From: Kaistia defluvii
GTDB taxonomy: Bacteria > Pseudomonadota > Alphaproteobacteria > Rhizobiales > Kaistiaceae
Direction of reading: 5' to 3'
Length of the DNA stretch: 64,000 nt
Assembly: GCF_040548815.1 (NCBI RefSeq)
Contig: NZ_JBEPSM010000001.1
Location: forward strand, 1,674,001-1,738,000
The notes below the pieces were generated by a model. It was not told the origin of the DNA, did not search any database, and saw only the letters and a program-made list of their open reading frames with translations. Each line of letters opens with the position of its first letter. Within the stretch, counting starts at the first letter, position 1. This document shows, one piece after another, positions 44,535-53,975 of the stretch. A program made the translations under genes and the position numbers.

Positions 44535-45359
44535 CTATGCCTGATCCGGCACGATCTGGTCCATCATCCGCGACGGCTCGGCACAGGGCGCCTTGCCGAC
44601 CACCTTGGCCGGCACGCCCGCCACCGTCGTGTTGGGCGGCACAGCGTGCAGCACGACGGAACCGGCCGCAACCCGCGAGCAATGGCCGATCTCGATATTG
44701 CCGAGGATCTTGGCGCCGGCGCCAAGCAACACGCCGTGACGCACCTTGGGATGACGGTTGCCCGTCTCCTTGCCGGTGCCACCGAGCGTCACGCCCTGGA
44801 GGATCGAGACGTCGTCCTCGATCACCGCGGTCTCGCCGACGACGAGGCCGGTAGCGTGGTCGAGGAAGATCCCCTTGCCCATCGGCACGGCCGGATTGAT
44901 GTCCACTTGGAACACGGAGGACGCCCGGCTCTGCAGGTAATAGGCGAAGTCGCGCCGGCCCTGCCGCCACAGCCAGTTGGCCAGGCGATGGGTCTCGATC
45001 GCGTGAAAGCCCTTGAAATAGAGGATCGGCTCGATGGCCCGGTTGCAGGCCGGGTCGCGGTCGAGCACCGCCTGGATATCGACGCGCACAGCCTTGGTGA
45101 TGTCCGGCTCGGAGGCGAACGCCTCGGCAAAGGCCTGGCGGATGAACTCGGCCGAGAGATCGCGATGATGCAGCCGTTCGGCGATGCGGTGCGCCACCGC
45201 GTCTTCCAGACGATCATGGTTCAAAACCGTCGCGTAGATGAAGCTCGCGAGGGCCGGTTCGGCGCGCATGATTTCTTCGGCCTGCACCCGCATGGCGGAC
45301 CAGAGCGGATCGAAGCTGGCGAGACCCTCGCCGACGAGGCGGGAATTGACGGCCGACAT
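44535..45359 (-). CDS. cysE: Serine O-acetyltransferase
   Basis: The 274-residue enzyme makes O-acetylserine, the acceptor for cysteine synthesis. It has an N-terminal helical domain (about 1-150), then a hexapeptide beta helix with the catalytic VDINPAVPMGKGIFLDHATG, GETAVIEDDVSILQGVTLGG and GSRVAAGSVV-like repeats. The usual DIHP motif reads DINP, an Asn variant also seen in relatives. ATG at 45357-45359 follows AAGGAG. It lies 115 bases upstream of the DUF3126 gene. Confidence 0.96.
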   Translation of the reverse strand: MSAVNSRLVGEGLASFDPLWSAMRVQAEEIMRAEPALASFIYATVLNHDRLEDAVAHRIAERLHHRDLSAEFIRQAFAEAFASEPDITKAVRVDIQAVLDRDPACNRAIEPILYFKGFHAIETHRLANWLWRQGRRDFAYYLQSRASSVFQVDINPAVPMGKGIFLDHATGLVVGETAVIEDDVSILQGVTLGGTGKETGNRHPKVRHGVLLGAGAKILGNIEIGHCSRVAAGSVVLHAVPPNTTVAGVPAKVVGKAPCAEPSRMMDQIVPDQA

Positions 45360-45660
45360 TGACGTCTCCTTGCTGCCATCCATCTCTGCAGCCATTTCCA
45401 GGCAGCACCCTAACATGGGGGCCAAATGCCGCAAAACAGACATCCGTGAGTAGATATTGCTCACGACCCGCGCCGGCGATGCGCGCTCAGGGCGGGGGGA
45501 GAGACATATCGGCCGGACGCGAAAAAGCAACGGAAATCAAATCATCGGCACAGCCAATTCGGTCCGGTTCACCGCCTAAGCGCGTTCCGAAACGGGCCGC
45601 GCGGCTTGAATCATCCTCTGCACCGACGCCGCCAACCCGTTGTCCGAACAGGCGTTTGGC
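45360..45660. other. Intergenic region between cysE and the hydrolase gene
   Basis: This 301-base gap contains no gene I can support. It includes the cysE promoter side; AT content rises around 45410-45460. No operator or RNA is recognised. Confidence 0.35.
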
Positions 45661-46425
45661 TCAGACGGAACGCAGGCCATTCTTCTCCAGAAATGCCAGC
45701 ACGCCGGCCTTGTAGACCTTGTCGCCGACGGCCAGCATGTGGTCGCGCTTCGGAATATCCAGCACCTCGGCATTCGGGATGATCTCGGCGAGGTCGGCGG
45801 CGGAGCCGGCCAATTCGTCGCGTTCGCCGACGGCGATCATCACCGGCAGACGCAGCGTGGCGAGGTCGTCGGCCGAGATCGCCTGGCGCGTCGCCTTCAT
45901 GCAGGCGGCGAGCGCCACGCGGTCGCTCTTGGTCTGGTCGGCGAACTTGCGGAACATCTGGCCGATCGGATCCGTGATGCTGTCCGGCTCTTCCGTCTCC
46001 AGCGCATCGACGACCGGGCCCCACGGGCCGATGCCGGTGACGATGCCGTAGCCGAGGCCGCCCAGGATCATCGACTTCACCATCTCGGGATGTCCGAGCG
46101 CCAGGAAAGCCGCGATGCGTGCGCCCATCGAATAGCCCATCACGTCGGCGCGGGCGATTCCCAGATGCTGAAGCAGGTTGCGCGCATCCTCCGCCATGGC
46201 GGCGACCCGGTAGGCGCCCACGTCATGCGGCTTGTCGCTGTGGCCATGGCCGCGATTGTCGAAGGCGATGACCCGGCGCCCGGCCTTGACCAGCGTGTCG
46301 ACCCAGCCGGGATTGACCCAGTTGACCCGCGCGCTCGATCCGAAACCGTGGATAAGCAGGATCGGCGGCCCCTCGCCCTCATCGAGATAAGCGATGGAGT
46401 AGCCGTTCGAAAGGAAGCTTTGCAT
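45661..46425 (-). CDS. Alpha/beta hydrolase
   Basis: The 254-residue protein has the fold signatures ILLIHGFGSS (oxyanion), DNRGHGHSDKP, the nucleophile elbow GYSMGAR (Ser), Asp in VGERDELAG and His in RDHMLAV. Similar enzymes are esterases or C-C hydrolases; substrate unknown. The ATG at 46423-46425 is preferred, 10 codons after another. Confidence 0.88.
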   Translation of the reverse strand: MQSFLSNGYSIAYLDEGEGPPILLIHGFGSSARVNWVNPGWVDTLVKAGRRVIAFDNRGHGHSDKPHDVGAYRVAAMAEDARNLLQHLGIARADVMGYSMGARIAAFLALGHPEMVKSMILGGLGYGIVTGIGPWGPVVDALETEEPDSITDPIGQMFRKFADQTKSDRVALAACMKATRQAISADDLATLRLPVMIAVGERDELAGSAADLAEIIPNAEVLDIPKRDHMLAVGDKVYKAGVLAFLEKNGLRSV

Positions 46426-46579
46426 GAGGGGAACCCGAGGATGTCTGCGGCGCACTTATGAAGGATGGTTGCGGCCGCGCCAAGGTGTCGCCGCGCCGGA
46501 AGTGAGCCCGGTCTGTTCATAGCGCGATCACAACGCTATGGTCCGCGAAATTGTTGCTTCGAACCGACGGACCCCCGCC

Positions 46580-46828
46580 ATGGCCGCACATGTGATTCCG
46601 CATTTCCATAACGATTCCGGTGTCGTGACGATCGAGATCGGCGTCAAGGAATTCATGTGCGTCGGCGCCAAGCCGCCCTTCGACCACCCGCACATCTTCA
46701 TCGACATGGGCGACGACCACGAGAAGGTCTGCTCCTACTGCTCGACCCTCTATCGCTTCAATCCCCGCCTGCACGGCACGGAGACGTCGCCGCCCGGCCA
46801 CCTGTTCATCGATCCGATCGCGGCGTAA
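46580..46828 (+). CDS. zf-CHCC zinc-finger domain protein (NDUFS6-like)
   Basis: The 82-residue protein has the CHCC pattern: a Cys in EFMCVGAKPPFDHPHIF and the C-terminal VCSYCSTLYRF. This family includes the mitochondrial complex I subunit NDUFS6 and bacterial homologues. The ATG at 46580 gives the usual length. It is followed 12 bases later by the monooxygenase gene, so the two may be co-transcribed. Confidence 0.9.
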   Translation: MAAHVIPHFHNDSGVVTIEIGVKEFMCVGAKPPFDHPHIFIDMGDDHEKVCSYCSTLYRFNPRLHGTETSPPGHLFIDPIAA

Positions 46829-46840
46829 CGGACCCGGGGC

Positions 46841-48010
46841 ATGACGTCGATCCGCGTCGGAATTGCAGGCGCGGGCATCGCGGGCCTGACCACCGCCCTC
46901 GCGCTGGCGCGAAGGGGCATCGCCTCGACCGTGGTCGAGCGCGCGCCGCAATTGTCGGAAGTCGGCGCGGGGCTGCAGATCTCGCCCAATGCCGGGCGCA
47001 TCCTGGAGTCGCTGGACCTGACCGAAGCGCTGGATCGCGCCGCGGTGCTGCCCGAGGCGATCGACCTGCGCTCGGGCCGGACCGGCGAGCCGATCGTCAG
47101 CCTGCCGCTGGGCGAGAGCGCCCGCCGGGCCTATGGCGCGCCCTACCGGCTGCTGCATCGCGCCGATCTCCAATCCATCCTGCTCGAAGCCGTCGAGGCG
47201 GAGCCACGGATCGAGTTGCGGCTCGGCGCCGAGGCGACGGCGGTGCGCCAGACGCGCGACGGCGCCACGCTGTCGGTGGGCGACGAGACGCTCGATTTCG
47301 ACGCCATGATCGTGGCCGACGGCGTGCGCTCGAAACTGAAGCAGGCTGTCGATGGCGCCTCGCCGCCCCGGCCGAACGGCCGCACAGCCTGGCGATCGAC
47401 CATTCCCGTCGGGATCGCGCCTCGCGACCTGCCGCATGAGCGCACCACCGTGCTGCTGAGCCGCGACGCCCATGTCGTCATCTACCCGCTGCGCAGCGCC
47501 CGCCTGATCAACATCATCGTCGTGATCGAGGAAGACTGGGGCGACGATAGCTGGAGCGGCCCGGGCGCCGCCGAGGTTCTGCGCCAGCGCTTCGATCGCG
47601 ACAGCACGCGCTATATCAGCCGGCTGACCGAGCTCGACCTGCAATGGACGCGCTGGTGCCTGACGGAAGTGGCCCCGACCGGCACCTGGGTCGATGGCCG
47701 GATCGCGCTGATCGGCGATGCCGCGCACGCCATGCTGCCGTTCCTGGCGCAAGGCGCGGCGATGGCGATCGAGGATGCAGACGTGATAGCCCGCGAACTG
47801 TCCAACGCGCCCGTCCCCGACGCGCTGCAACGCTACCAGGCGCAGCGCCGCCCCCGGGTGATGCGCGTCTGGAAGACGGCCCGCCAGGCCGGACAGATCT
47901 ATCATCTGGGCGGCCCGATGGCGACCGCCCGCGACCTCGCCATGACGGCGCTGGGCGGCCGGAGGCTTCTGCAGCGTTACGACTGGATCTATGGCTGGCG
48001 GTCGTCCTAG
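46841..48010 (+). CDS. FAD-dependent aromatic monooxygenase (salicylate hydroxylase-like)
   Basis: The 389-residue flavoprotein has the FAD motif GAGIAGLTTALAL (10-22), the DG motif VADGVRSKLK and the GD motif LIGDAAHAMLPFLAQG. It resembles group A aromatic hydroxylases. The substrate is unknown; no catabolic neighbours are seen. Its stop overlaps the convergent GGDEF gene by 4 bases. Confidence 0.9.
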   Translation: MTSIRVGIAGAGIAGLTTALALARRGIASTVVERAPQLSEVGAGLQISPNAGRILESLDLTEALDRAAVLPEAIDLRSGRTGEPIVSLPLGESARRAYGAPYRLLHRADLQSILLEAVEAEPRIELRLGAEATAVRQTRDGATLSVGDETLDFDAMIVADGVRSKLKQAVDGASPPRPNGRTAWRSTIPVGIAPRDLPHERTTVLLSRDAHVVIYPLRSARLINIIVVIEEDWGDDSWSGPGAAEVLRQRFDRDSTRYISRLTELDLQWTRWCLTEVAPTGTWVDGRIALIGDAAHAMLPFLAQGAAMAIEDADVIARELSNAPVPDALQRYQAQRRPRVMRVWKTARQAGQIYHLGGPMATARDLAMTALGGRRLLQRYDWIYGWRSS

Positions 48011-49470
48011 AGAATTGCCGGGCTGGTCCGGCTCGGCGCCGCATAGAGGATGATCCGGTTCCGCCCCAAGGCTTTCGCCTGGTAGAGCGCGGCGTCGGCG
48101 AGCGGCAGCATCTCGATCACGCCGCCTGCCGGATGGCGCACCCTGTGCACGACGCCGATCGAAATGCTGACCCGGATATCGGTTCCTCCGGCGGGCACCG
48201 ACAAGCGCTCCACCGTATGGCGCAGCCGCTCGGCCATGGCGACGGCGTCGTCGCAGGGAATGTCCGGCAGGGTGATCGCAAACTCCTCACCGCCGACCCG
48301 GCCGAACAGATCGTGGCGCCGAAGCTCGCCGGCGATCGCATCGGTCACCGCGATCAGGACCGCGTCGCCCGCCGCATGGCCATGCTGGTCATTGACCCGC
48401 TTGAAGTGGTCGATGTCGATCATCAGCACGGCGACGCCGGAAAAGAGATTGGCGCGCGGTTTGGCGAGCAGCACGGCGCTGCGCTCGAGATAGGCACGAC
48501 GCGCCAGGATGTCGGTCAGGCCGTCCATGCTGACGGCGCGATCGAGACGGGCCAGCAGCTTCCTCTGCATGACCGAGATGGTCGCGACCGTCAGCGGCCC
48601 CATCGCCAGCAGGGTCAGGCCGAGGCGGAAGGAAGTCTTGCTGTCGAGCAGATCGTCGGAGGGCATCAGGACGTAGAGATCGGCCGACTCCGCCGCCAGC
48701 ATGGCGAGGCTCGTGACCATCACCAGCAGGGTCGTCGGGAACAATCCGTAGGTGAGCGAACACCAGAGCAGCGCCGGCACCGGAAACGCGATCGCGCCCG
48801 GCCCGCCAATGGCGACGGACCCCACCACCGAGAGGCAGAGCGCCGCCATGGGCATCGTCGTCTTGGCATCGGGCTCGAAATTGACCAGCGAAGTGGCGAG
48901 CTTCTCCAGGTCCCACACCGCCGGCAGGGTCAGCAGAACCGGCAGGATGATGACGTAGTTGCTGAGCTCGGTGGTGAACCAGAACGCGATGCCGGTGCGG
49001 ATCGAGAAATTCGACAAGACGGGCGCGATCAAGCAACCCACCACAGCCGAGGTGCCGGCGGCGGCGACGCAGATCAGCAGCATCCGCAGCACCGACAGGG
49101 GATGGCGCAGCGCCCGATCCTCCGCCCCAAGGCGCCGGAACAGGAGCACGCCGCTCGCAACGCCCAGTATGTTGGCGGCCGTCAGCCACAGGCTGGTGGC
49201 GAATTCATCACCGCTCAGATAGCCGGCACCGAGAAACGCCGCCACCGCCGCCAGCCAGCCATAGACGTCCGAGAAGGCCGGACGAATGACGAAGAGGCCA
49301 AGCAGGATGGCATTGGCGGGCCAGAAGGCCGCGACGAAGCCAAGCGGCCGGGTCAGAATGCCGAGCTCGGCGGCGCAGAACACGACCAGCGCAACCCAGC
49401 CTATCGATCGAAGCCGGTCCAGGATCGCGTCGATCCCGCTTCGAATGCGCTCGGTGTTGCTGTTCATCAT
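48007..49470 (-). CDS. Diguanylate cyclase with MASE1 membrane sensor
   Basis: The 487-residue protein has an N-terminal MASE1-type membrane domain (about 20-300, eight or more helices) and a GGDEF domain (about 320-480). The active site reads GGEEF (393-397) and the inhibitory I-site RRHD (384-387) is intact with the usual five-residue spacing, so it is probably an active, product-inhibited cyclase. It makes c-di-GMP, which the PilZ domain of BcsA in this window would sense. Signal for MASE1 unknown. Confidence 0.92.
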   Translation of the reverse strand: MMNSNTERIRSGIDAILDRLRSIGWVALVVFCAAELGILTRPLGFVAAFWPANAILLGLFVIRPAFSDVYGWLAAVAAFLGAGYLSGDEFATSLWLTAANILGVASGVLLFRRLGAEDRALRHPLSVLRMLLICVAAAGTSAVVGCLIAPVLSNFSIRTGIAFWFTTELSNYVIILPVLLTLPAVWDLEKLATSLVNFEPDAKTTMPMAALCLSVVGSVAIGGPGAIAFPVPALLWCSLTYGLFPTTLLVMVTSLAMLAAESADLYVLMPSDDLLDSKTSFRLGLTLLAMGPLTVATISVMQRKLLARLDRAVSMDGLTDILARRAYLERSAVLLAKPRANLFSGVAVLMIDIDHFKRVNDQHGHAAGDAVLIAVTDAIAGELRRHDLFGRVGGEEFAITLPDIPCDDAVAMAERLRHTVERLSVPAGGTDIRVSISIGVVHRVRHPAGGVIEMLPLADAALYQAKALGRNRIILYAAPSRTSPAIL

Positions 49471-49617
49471 GTCCGCTTTGGTCGCAACATGGCGGATCGG
49501 CTCGATCCGCTGGGGTAGGACGCAGTTTCGAAAGACGCGGACGCCGTCATCGCCACGATGCGCAACGAACCTCCGGCAACAGCGCCTTCCCCTTCCCGCG
49601 CATCATGCACGCAAAAC

Positions 49618-51201
49618 CTATCCCCGCGCCAACGCCGCGATCGCCAGATAGTCCGTCTTGCCGGTCGCCAGCATCGGCAGCGCTTCGACGGTGACGATCC
49701 GCTTCGGCACCATGATTTCCGGCACGCCATGCACCTTGGCGGAGGCGATCAACGCATTGCGGTCCGCCTCGACCCGATCGGTCACCAGCACGATCTGCTC
49801 GCCCTTGCGCTCGTCCGGCACCGAGACGGCGGCGTGGATATTGTCCGGCCAGACCTGCGCCGCATAGGCTTCGACCGCCGCCAGCGAGATCATCTCGCCG
49901 CCGATCTTGGCAAAGCGCTTGGCCCGTCCGCGAATGGTGATGTAGCCGTCCGCGTCGAGCGTGACGATATCGCCGGTGTCGTGCCAGCCATCCGGGGTCT
50001 TCTCCAGGACGCCCGGCGCGCTTTCGCGCATGTAGCCGAGCATGACGTTCGGTCCCCGAATCCAGAAGCGACCGCCTTCCTCGAGGCCCGGCACCGGTTC
50101 GATGCGATAGGACATGCCCGGCAGCAACCGCCCGACCGTGCCGTCGCGGTGATAGAGCGGCGTGTTGGCCGAGACGACGGGCGCCGCTTCGGTTGCGCCA
50201 TAGCCCTCGAACAGTTCAATGCCGAAGCGGTCGCGCCAGAGCGTGCGGGTCGCCGGCTTGATTTTCTCGGCGCCGAGCACCACGAGCCGCAGCTTGGCGA
50301 AATCCTCGGGCTCGGCCATGCGCGCCCAGCCGGCCGCGAAGGTGTCGGTACCGATCAGGATGGTCGAGCCGCTATCGCGCACCAGCGCCGGGATCTGCTT
50401 GTAGTGCAGCGGCGTCGGATAGAAGAACACGCGCATGCCGATCGCGAAGGGCGCGATCAGGCCGACCGTCATGCCGAAGGAATGGAAAACCGGCAGCGGA
50501 TTGAACAGCGAATCGTCCGACTTCAGCTCCAGCGTCCGCAGGAACTGCTCGACATTGGCGAGCACGTTGGCATGCGTCAGGGCCACGCCCTTGGGCGCTC
50601 CCTCCGAGCCGGAGGTGAACAGCAGGACGGCGATGTCGTCCGGCTTGACGCGGGAAAGCGCATGCAGCGGACGCGCCAGCCAAGACGAGACGACCCCGCG
50701 CAGCTTGTCGAACTTGCTGACGGTCTTGCCGATGTCCTCGAGCCAGAGGATCTCGACATGCGCCTGCAGCGCCGCGACGAGTTCTTCCAGCTTGCCCTCG
50801 GCGATGAAGCGGCGCGAGGAAATCACATGCTTGATGTCGGCCGCCTTGCAGGCCACGAGCAGGTTCTTCGGCCCGGCGGAAAAATTGAGCATCGCCGGCA
50901 CCCGGCCAAACGCCACCAGGCCGAAGAAGGCCGGCGCCACGGTGGCGACGTTGGGCAGCAGCAGGCCGACCCGTTCGCCACGCTTCGTCTTCGCCGCGAA
51001 TACCCGGCCCAGCACCTGCGCGCCGATGACGACGCGATCGAAAGTCATGGGCTTGCGCTGATTGTCCTCGATTACCTCGCGCTTGCCGCCGAAGCGGGCG
51101 CGCGAATCGAGCAGCATGCCGAACAGCGTCTTTCGCCAGCGCTTCTCGTCGAGCGGAATCGCCTGCGTGGCAGGGCTGGGAATGGCAGTCGGCATGTCCA
51201 T
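49618..51201 (-). CDS. Acyl-CoA/acyl-ACP synthetase (Aas C-terminal-like)
   Basis: The 527-residue adenylate-forming enzyme has the AMP-binding signature LLFTSGSEGAPKGVALTHAN, the A5-like FEGYGATEAAPVVSANTP and the A8 hinge KIGGEMISLAAVEAYA with terminal Lys in MLATGKTDYLA. The layout resembles the acyl-ACP synthetase half of Aas, used in phospholipid acyl recycling; substrate choice is inferred. The divergent PadR gene lies about 205 bases away. Confidence 0.85.
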   Translation of the reverse strand: MDMPTAIPSPATQAIPLDEKRWRKTLFGMLLDSRARFGGKREVIEDNQRKPMTFDRVVIGAQVLGRVFAAKTKRGERVGLLLPNVATVAPAFFGLVAFGRVPAMLNFSAGPKNLLVACKAADIKHVISSRRFIAEGKLEELVAALQAHVEILWLEDIGKTVSKFDKLRGVVSSWLARPLHALSRVKPDDIAVLLFTSGSEGAPKGVALTHANVLANVEQFLRTLELKSDDSLFNPLPVFHSFGMTVGLIAPFAIGMRVFFYPTPLHYKQIPALVRDSGSTILIGTDTFAAGWARMAEPEDFAKLRLVVLGAEKIKPATRTLWRDRFGIELFEGYGATEAAPVVSANTPLYHRDGTVGRLLPGMSYRIEPVPGLEEGGRFWIRGPNVMLGYMRESAPGVLEKTPDGWHDTGDIVTLDADGYITIRGRAKRFAKIGGEMISLAAVEAYAAQVWPDNIHAAVSVPDERKGEQIVLVTDRVEADRNALIASAKVHGVPEIMVPKRIVTVEALPMLATGKTDYLAIAALARG

Positions 51202-51335
51202 AGGCGCTGGTTCGCTCTGCTACGGGGTCAGTCGGGCCGCGCATCATCCGAACGGCGCGTCAACATACAATGACGAGCGACACAGAAGCGAGGTCAGCGT
51301 GACCGCCGCCTCACCTGCACCCCCACCACGACATG

Positions 51336-51393
51336 TCGTAAGATATATCTTGACGCGAAAGAGCGATCGATTTAGCGATTTTGTATCTTACGA
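51336..51393. promoter_or_regulatory. Candidate PadR operator with repeated palindrome
   Basis: TCGTAAGATA (51336-51345) recurs as the exact inverse TATCTTACGA (51384-51393), 38 bases apart. The first copy is also inside the 12-base palindrome AAGATATATCTT (51340-51351). It lies just before the PadR start, so autoregulation is likely. Confidence 0.55.
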
Positions 51394-51406
51394 TATCGGA
51401 GCGATC

Positions 51407-52084
51407 TTGCCTCATACCCCTCCGGGAGATCCGCGCGCTGCCCATGGCCGCGGCCTGTTGTCGATGGCCCGCCGCGGCGACAGCCCCGAAAGCCCGGTCT
51501 CGGGCCGCGCGCCGCTGGGCGGAAGAGGTGGCGACGGATTCCGTGTCGGCCGCATGGTCGCCGATGGCGATCTGCGCCTGGTGGTGCTCTCGCTGCTCGC
51601 GGATCTGCCCCGTCATGGCTACGACATCATCAAGGCCATCGAGGAACTGACCAGCGGCAGCTATAGCCCCAGCCCGGGCGTGATCTATCCGACCCTCAAC
51701 TATCTCGAGGAGGCGGGCCACGCGACGGCGAGCAGCCAGGGCAACAAGAAGGTTTATTCCATCTCGCCGATGGGCACGGCCTATCTGGCGGAGAACCGGC
51801 TCGCGGTCGACGTGATCCTCGACCATCTCGACCGAATCGGCCGCCGCATCGCGCAGGCGCGGGAATGGTTCGGACGCGGCGAGGCCGCCTTGCGCGACGA
51901 CCGGCCCGATCGCGACATTCCCGGCGTCATTCCGGAAATGAACGATGCACGGCGCGCCCTAAAGGCGGCGATCGCCTCGAAGATCAGCGCGACCTCGATC
52001 GAGCAGCACCGCGTCGTGGAAATCCTGATGCGCGCCGTCGCGGAAATCCGCGCCGACCGTCCGGAAGACGGCATCGACATCTAG
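51407..52084 (+). CDS. PadR-family transcriptional regulator
   Basis: The 225-residue protein has the PadR winged helix (about 48-135): LSLLADLPRHGYDIIKAIEE, then SPSPGVIYPTLNYLEEAGH and KKVYSISPMG, followed by a helical C-terminal dimerisation domain. I choose TTG at 51407-51409, five bases after GGAG and just after the palindromic operator. An ATG at 51464 without a ribosome site is the alternative (206 residues). The N-terminal 20 residues are not conserved. Confidence 0.8.
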   Translation: MPHTPPGDPRAAHGRGLLSMARRGDSPESPVSGRAPLGGRGGDGFRVGRMVADGDLRLVVLSLLADLPRHGYDIIKAIEELTSGSYSPSPGVIYPTLNYLEEAGHATASSQGNKKVYSISPMGTAYLAENRLAVDVILDHLDRIGRRIAQAREWFGRGEAALRDDRPDRDIPGVIPEMNDARRALKAAIASKISATSIEQHRVVEILMRAVAEIRADRPEDGIDI

Positions 52085-52096
52085 GTTTTTTGGCGC

Positions 52097-52181
52097 TGGT
52101 GCGGGCGGCGGGGATCGAACCCGCATGACCGAGGTCGAGGGATTTTAAGTCCCTTGCGTCTACCAGTTTCGCCACGCCCGC
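52097..52181 (-). tRNA. tRNA-Leu (TAA)
   Basis: Minus-strand class II tRNA with acceptor GCGGGCG/CGCCCGC, anticodon TAA, a long variable arm, T-loop GTTCGATCC, discriminator A and encoded CCA (52097-52099). An inverted repeat CACAACT/AGTTGTG lies about 50 bases upstream (52229-52250). Confidence 0.97.
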
Positions 52182-52349
52182 AGCGGCGGCTTTCTGCCAT
52201 CTTGGGGACGTGCTGGATAGGGGAATTGCACAACTCCCAACGCAGTTGTGTAAAATCGTGTCGCGAAGCGTCGTAAAACGGGAGGGCTAGCGAGACCCGC
52301 CCTGCCCCCAGCTGTCACTCCGCAGTGCGCGGCGCCGACGCGCGTCGGC

Positions 52350-53321
52350 CTAGGCCGATGCCGCCGGCTCCAAAAAGGCGCTGCGCAGTTCCTCCCAGCC
52401 ATGATCGGCGATCGACTGGCGGAGCAGCCAGCGCTGGCGGTTCGCTTCCTCGGGATTGGCGAGCGCCGCCTGCCAGATGGCGCTGGCGGCCTCCGTCTCG
52501 CCAGTGGCGTAGAGGCACATGGCATAGGTGTGGCGCGCGAAGATCATGTCGCCCTTCTCGCAGGCCGCGCCCCGCCGGGCCGCCTGCAACGCCTTACCCA
52601 TCCGTCCCTTGGCCCACAGATGCGCCGAGAGATTGAGCCAGTAGGTCGCGACCTTGGCCCGATCCTGCCGCCGGGCGCGAATTGCCTCTCGCTCGCGGGT
52701 GCCGTCGAACACCAGCGACCGGATCAGCGCGCTGATGGTCCGGTTCTGGCTGAACCAGTCGAGCGCATGATGGCCCGAGAACGGCATCTTGATGGGCGTC
52801 AAAGGATGGCGCTGCCGGATCAGATCGGCATGCCGTTGGTCGTTGCGATTGTGGGGGTCGAAAAAGATGTAGCCGCCGACCGGGGCGATCTGCGCCACGG
52901 CATCATAGCGGCAGGCCAGCGTATCCTGCTCGCTCTGCCAGCGCCGCTCCCATGGCACGGTGCGGATATCGGCCGAGAATTGCGGCGCGAACAGCAGCAC
53001 GCGGTCGAGCGACAGGCGCTCGGAGAAATTGAGCGCGCCATAGCCGCCCATGCTCGAGCCGTAGCCGACGCGCTGCCGACTGCCCAGCCGCTCATTGATC
53101 CGGTCGACGACCTCATCCATCTCGGCATGCTGGTACCAGTGATTGCCATGGGATTTCACGGCCACGACATTGATGTTGTTGGTCGAGAAATAGCGCAGGC
53201 CAAACGCAGGACGCTCCGGATCCTGGCGGTTGTACCAGGGATCGAAGCAGACCACCGCCGGCCCATCGTTCTGCAAATCCGCCCATACCCGGTAAGACTG
53301 ACCGGAGAACAGCTCTTCCAT
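52350..53321 (-). CDS. Alpha/beta hydrolase with C-terminal helical repeats
   Basis: The 323-residue protein has a hydrolase-like N-terminal domain (about 1-205) with the nucleophile elbow GYGSSMGGYGAL, and a His in SGHHALDWF. The second part (about 215-315) is helical and TPR-like: AKVATYWLNLSAHLWAKGRM and ARHTYAMCLYATGETEAASA. Such hydrolases occur near polysaccharide or capsule genes; here it is isolated. Substrate unknown. Confidence 0.75.
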   Translation of the reverse strand: MEELFSGQSYRVWADLQNDGPAVVCFDPWYNRQDPERPAFGLRYFSTNNINVVAVKSHGNHWYQHAEMDEVVDRINERLGSRQRVGYGSSMGGYGALNFSERLSLDRVLLFAPQFSADIRTVPWERRWQSEQDTLACRYDAVAQIAPVGGYIFFDPHNRNDQRHADLIRQRHPLTPIKMPFSGHHALDWFSQNRTISALIRSLVFDGTREREAIRARRQDRAKVATYWLNLSAHLWAKGRMGKALQAARRGAACEKGDMIFARHTYAMCLYATGETEAASAIWQAALANPEEANRQRWLLRQSIADHGWEELRSAFLEPAASA

Positions 53322-53563
53322 GCGATATCTCTGCGCTAAAACGAAACTACATTCGAACTAATTTCAAACTGGCCGCGACGACACGAAGGTCGCGGCGCCG
53401 GATGCTTCTGAGCCAGAAAATACACTATCGATAACGGACGAAGGCTTCCAGTCCCGCAATGCAACATGGGCGTTTTGGCAAAGATTCATGTCTTGGACGC
53501 CAGGCCGTCCCGACCATTCTGTCGCACTGCGGCACGGCGACCGAAGCGGTGATCCGGATACAG

Positions 53564-53597
53564 AAAAGGGGCCCAGCCTTTCGGGCTGGACCCCTTT
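53564..53597 (-). terminator. Rho-independent terminator of the PepSY-like gene
   Basis: On the minus strand GGGGTCCAGCC pairs with GGCTGGGCCCC (one mismatch) around a short loop and is followed by TTTTC. It lies just after the stop of the 53616 gene. Confidence 0.75.
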
Positions 53598-53615
53598 CGC
53601 GTCTAAGGAAACGTA

Positions 53616-53975
53616 TCAGCGACGGTAGCGCTGGACGTCCATCACCTCGCCGCTGCGGGCGCTGATGGTCACGCGGATGTCGCGACCGCGATAATCCTCG
53701 CCGTCGACGATCCAGGCGCGGCCGCGTCGGCCGACGCTGTTCACATCGGCCATGCCGGCGCCGCGTGCGATGCGACGCGCATCGCGCGGGCCGATGCCGC
53801 GATCGTAACTGTCCTGGCGATCCTGCCGGTCGTAGCGGTCATAGCCCCGGCCCTGAGGCGGGACGACCCGGACACCGCCCTCGTCGATCATAACGCCCTG
53901 CGCGGATACCGCGGGCACGACGCCGATCAGGGCGGAAGCAAAGAGGGTCGTTGCGAGTAGAATTCGAAGTCTCAT
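53616..53975 (-). CDS. Small secreted PepSY-like protein
   Basis: The 119-residue protein has a signal peptide (about 1-25, ending AVSA) and a tail with AWIVDGEDYRGRDIRVTISA and RSGEVMDVQRYRR, resembling a PepSY module. A short Asp/Arg/Tyr repeat (YDRYDRQDRQDSYDR) precedes it. It probably acts in the periplasm; partner unknown. ATG at 53973-53975 is chosen for the signal peptide. Confidence 0.75.
   Translation of the reverse strand: MRLRILLATTLFASALIGVVPAVSAQGVMIDEGGVRVVPPQGRGYDRYDRQDRQDSYDRGIGPRDARRIARGAGMADVNSVGRRGRAWIVDGEDYRGRDIRVTISARSGEVMDVQRYRR

Noticed and set aside
53459..53665. A 68-codon plus-strand frame
   Set aside because: It runs over the terminator and into the antisense of the PepSY-like gene; no ribosome site or conservation signs.
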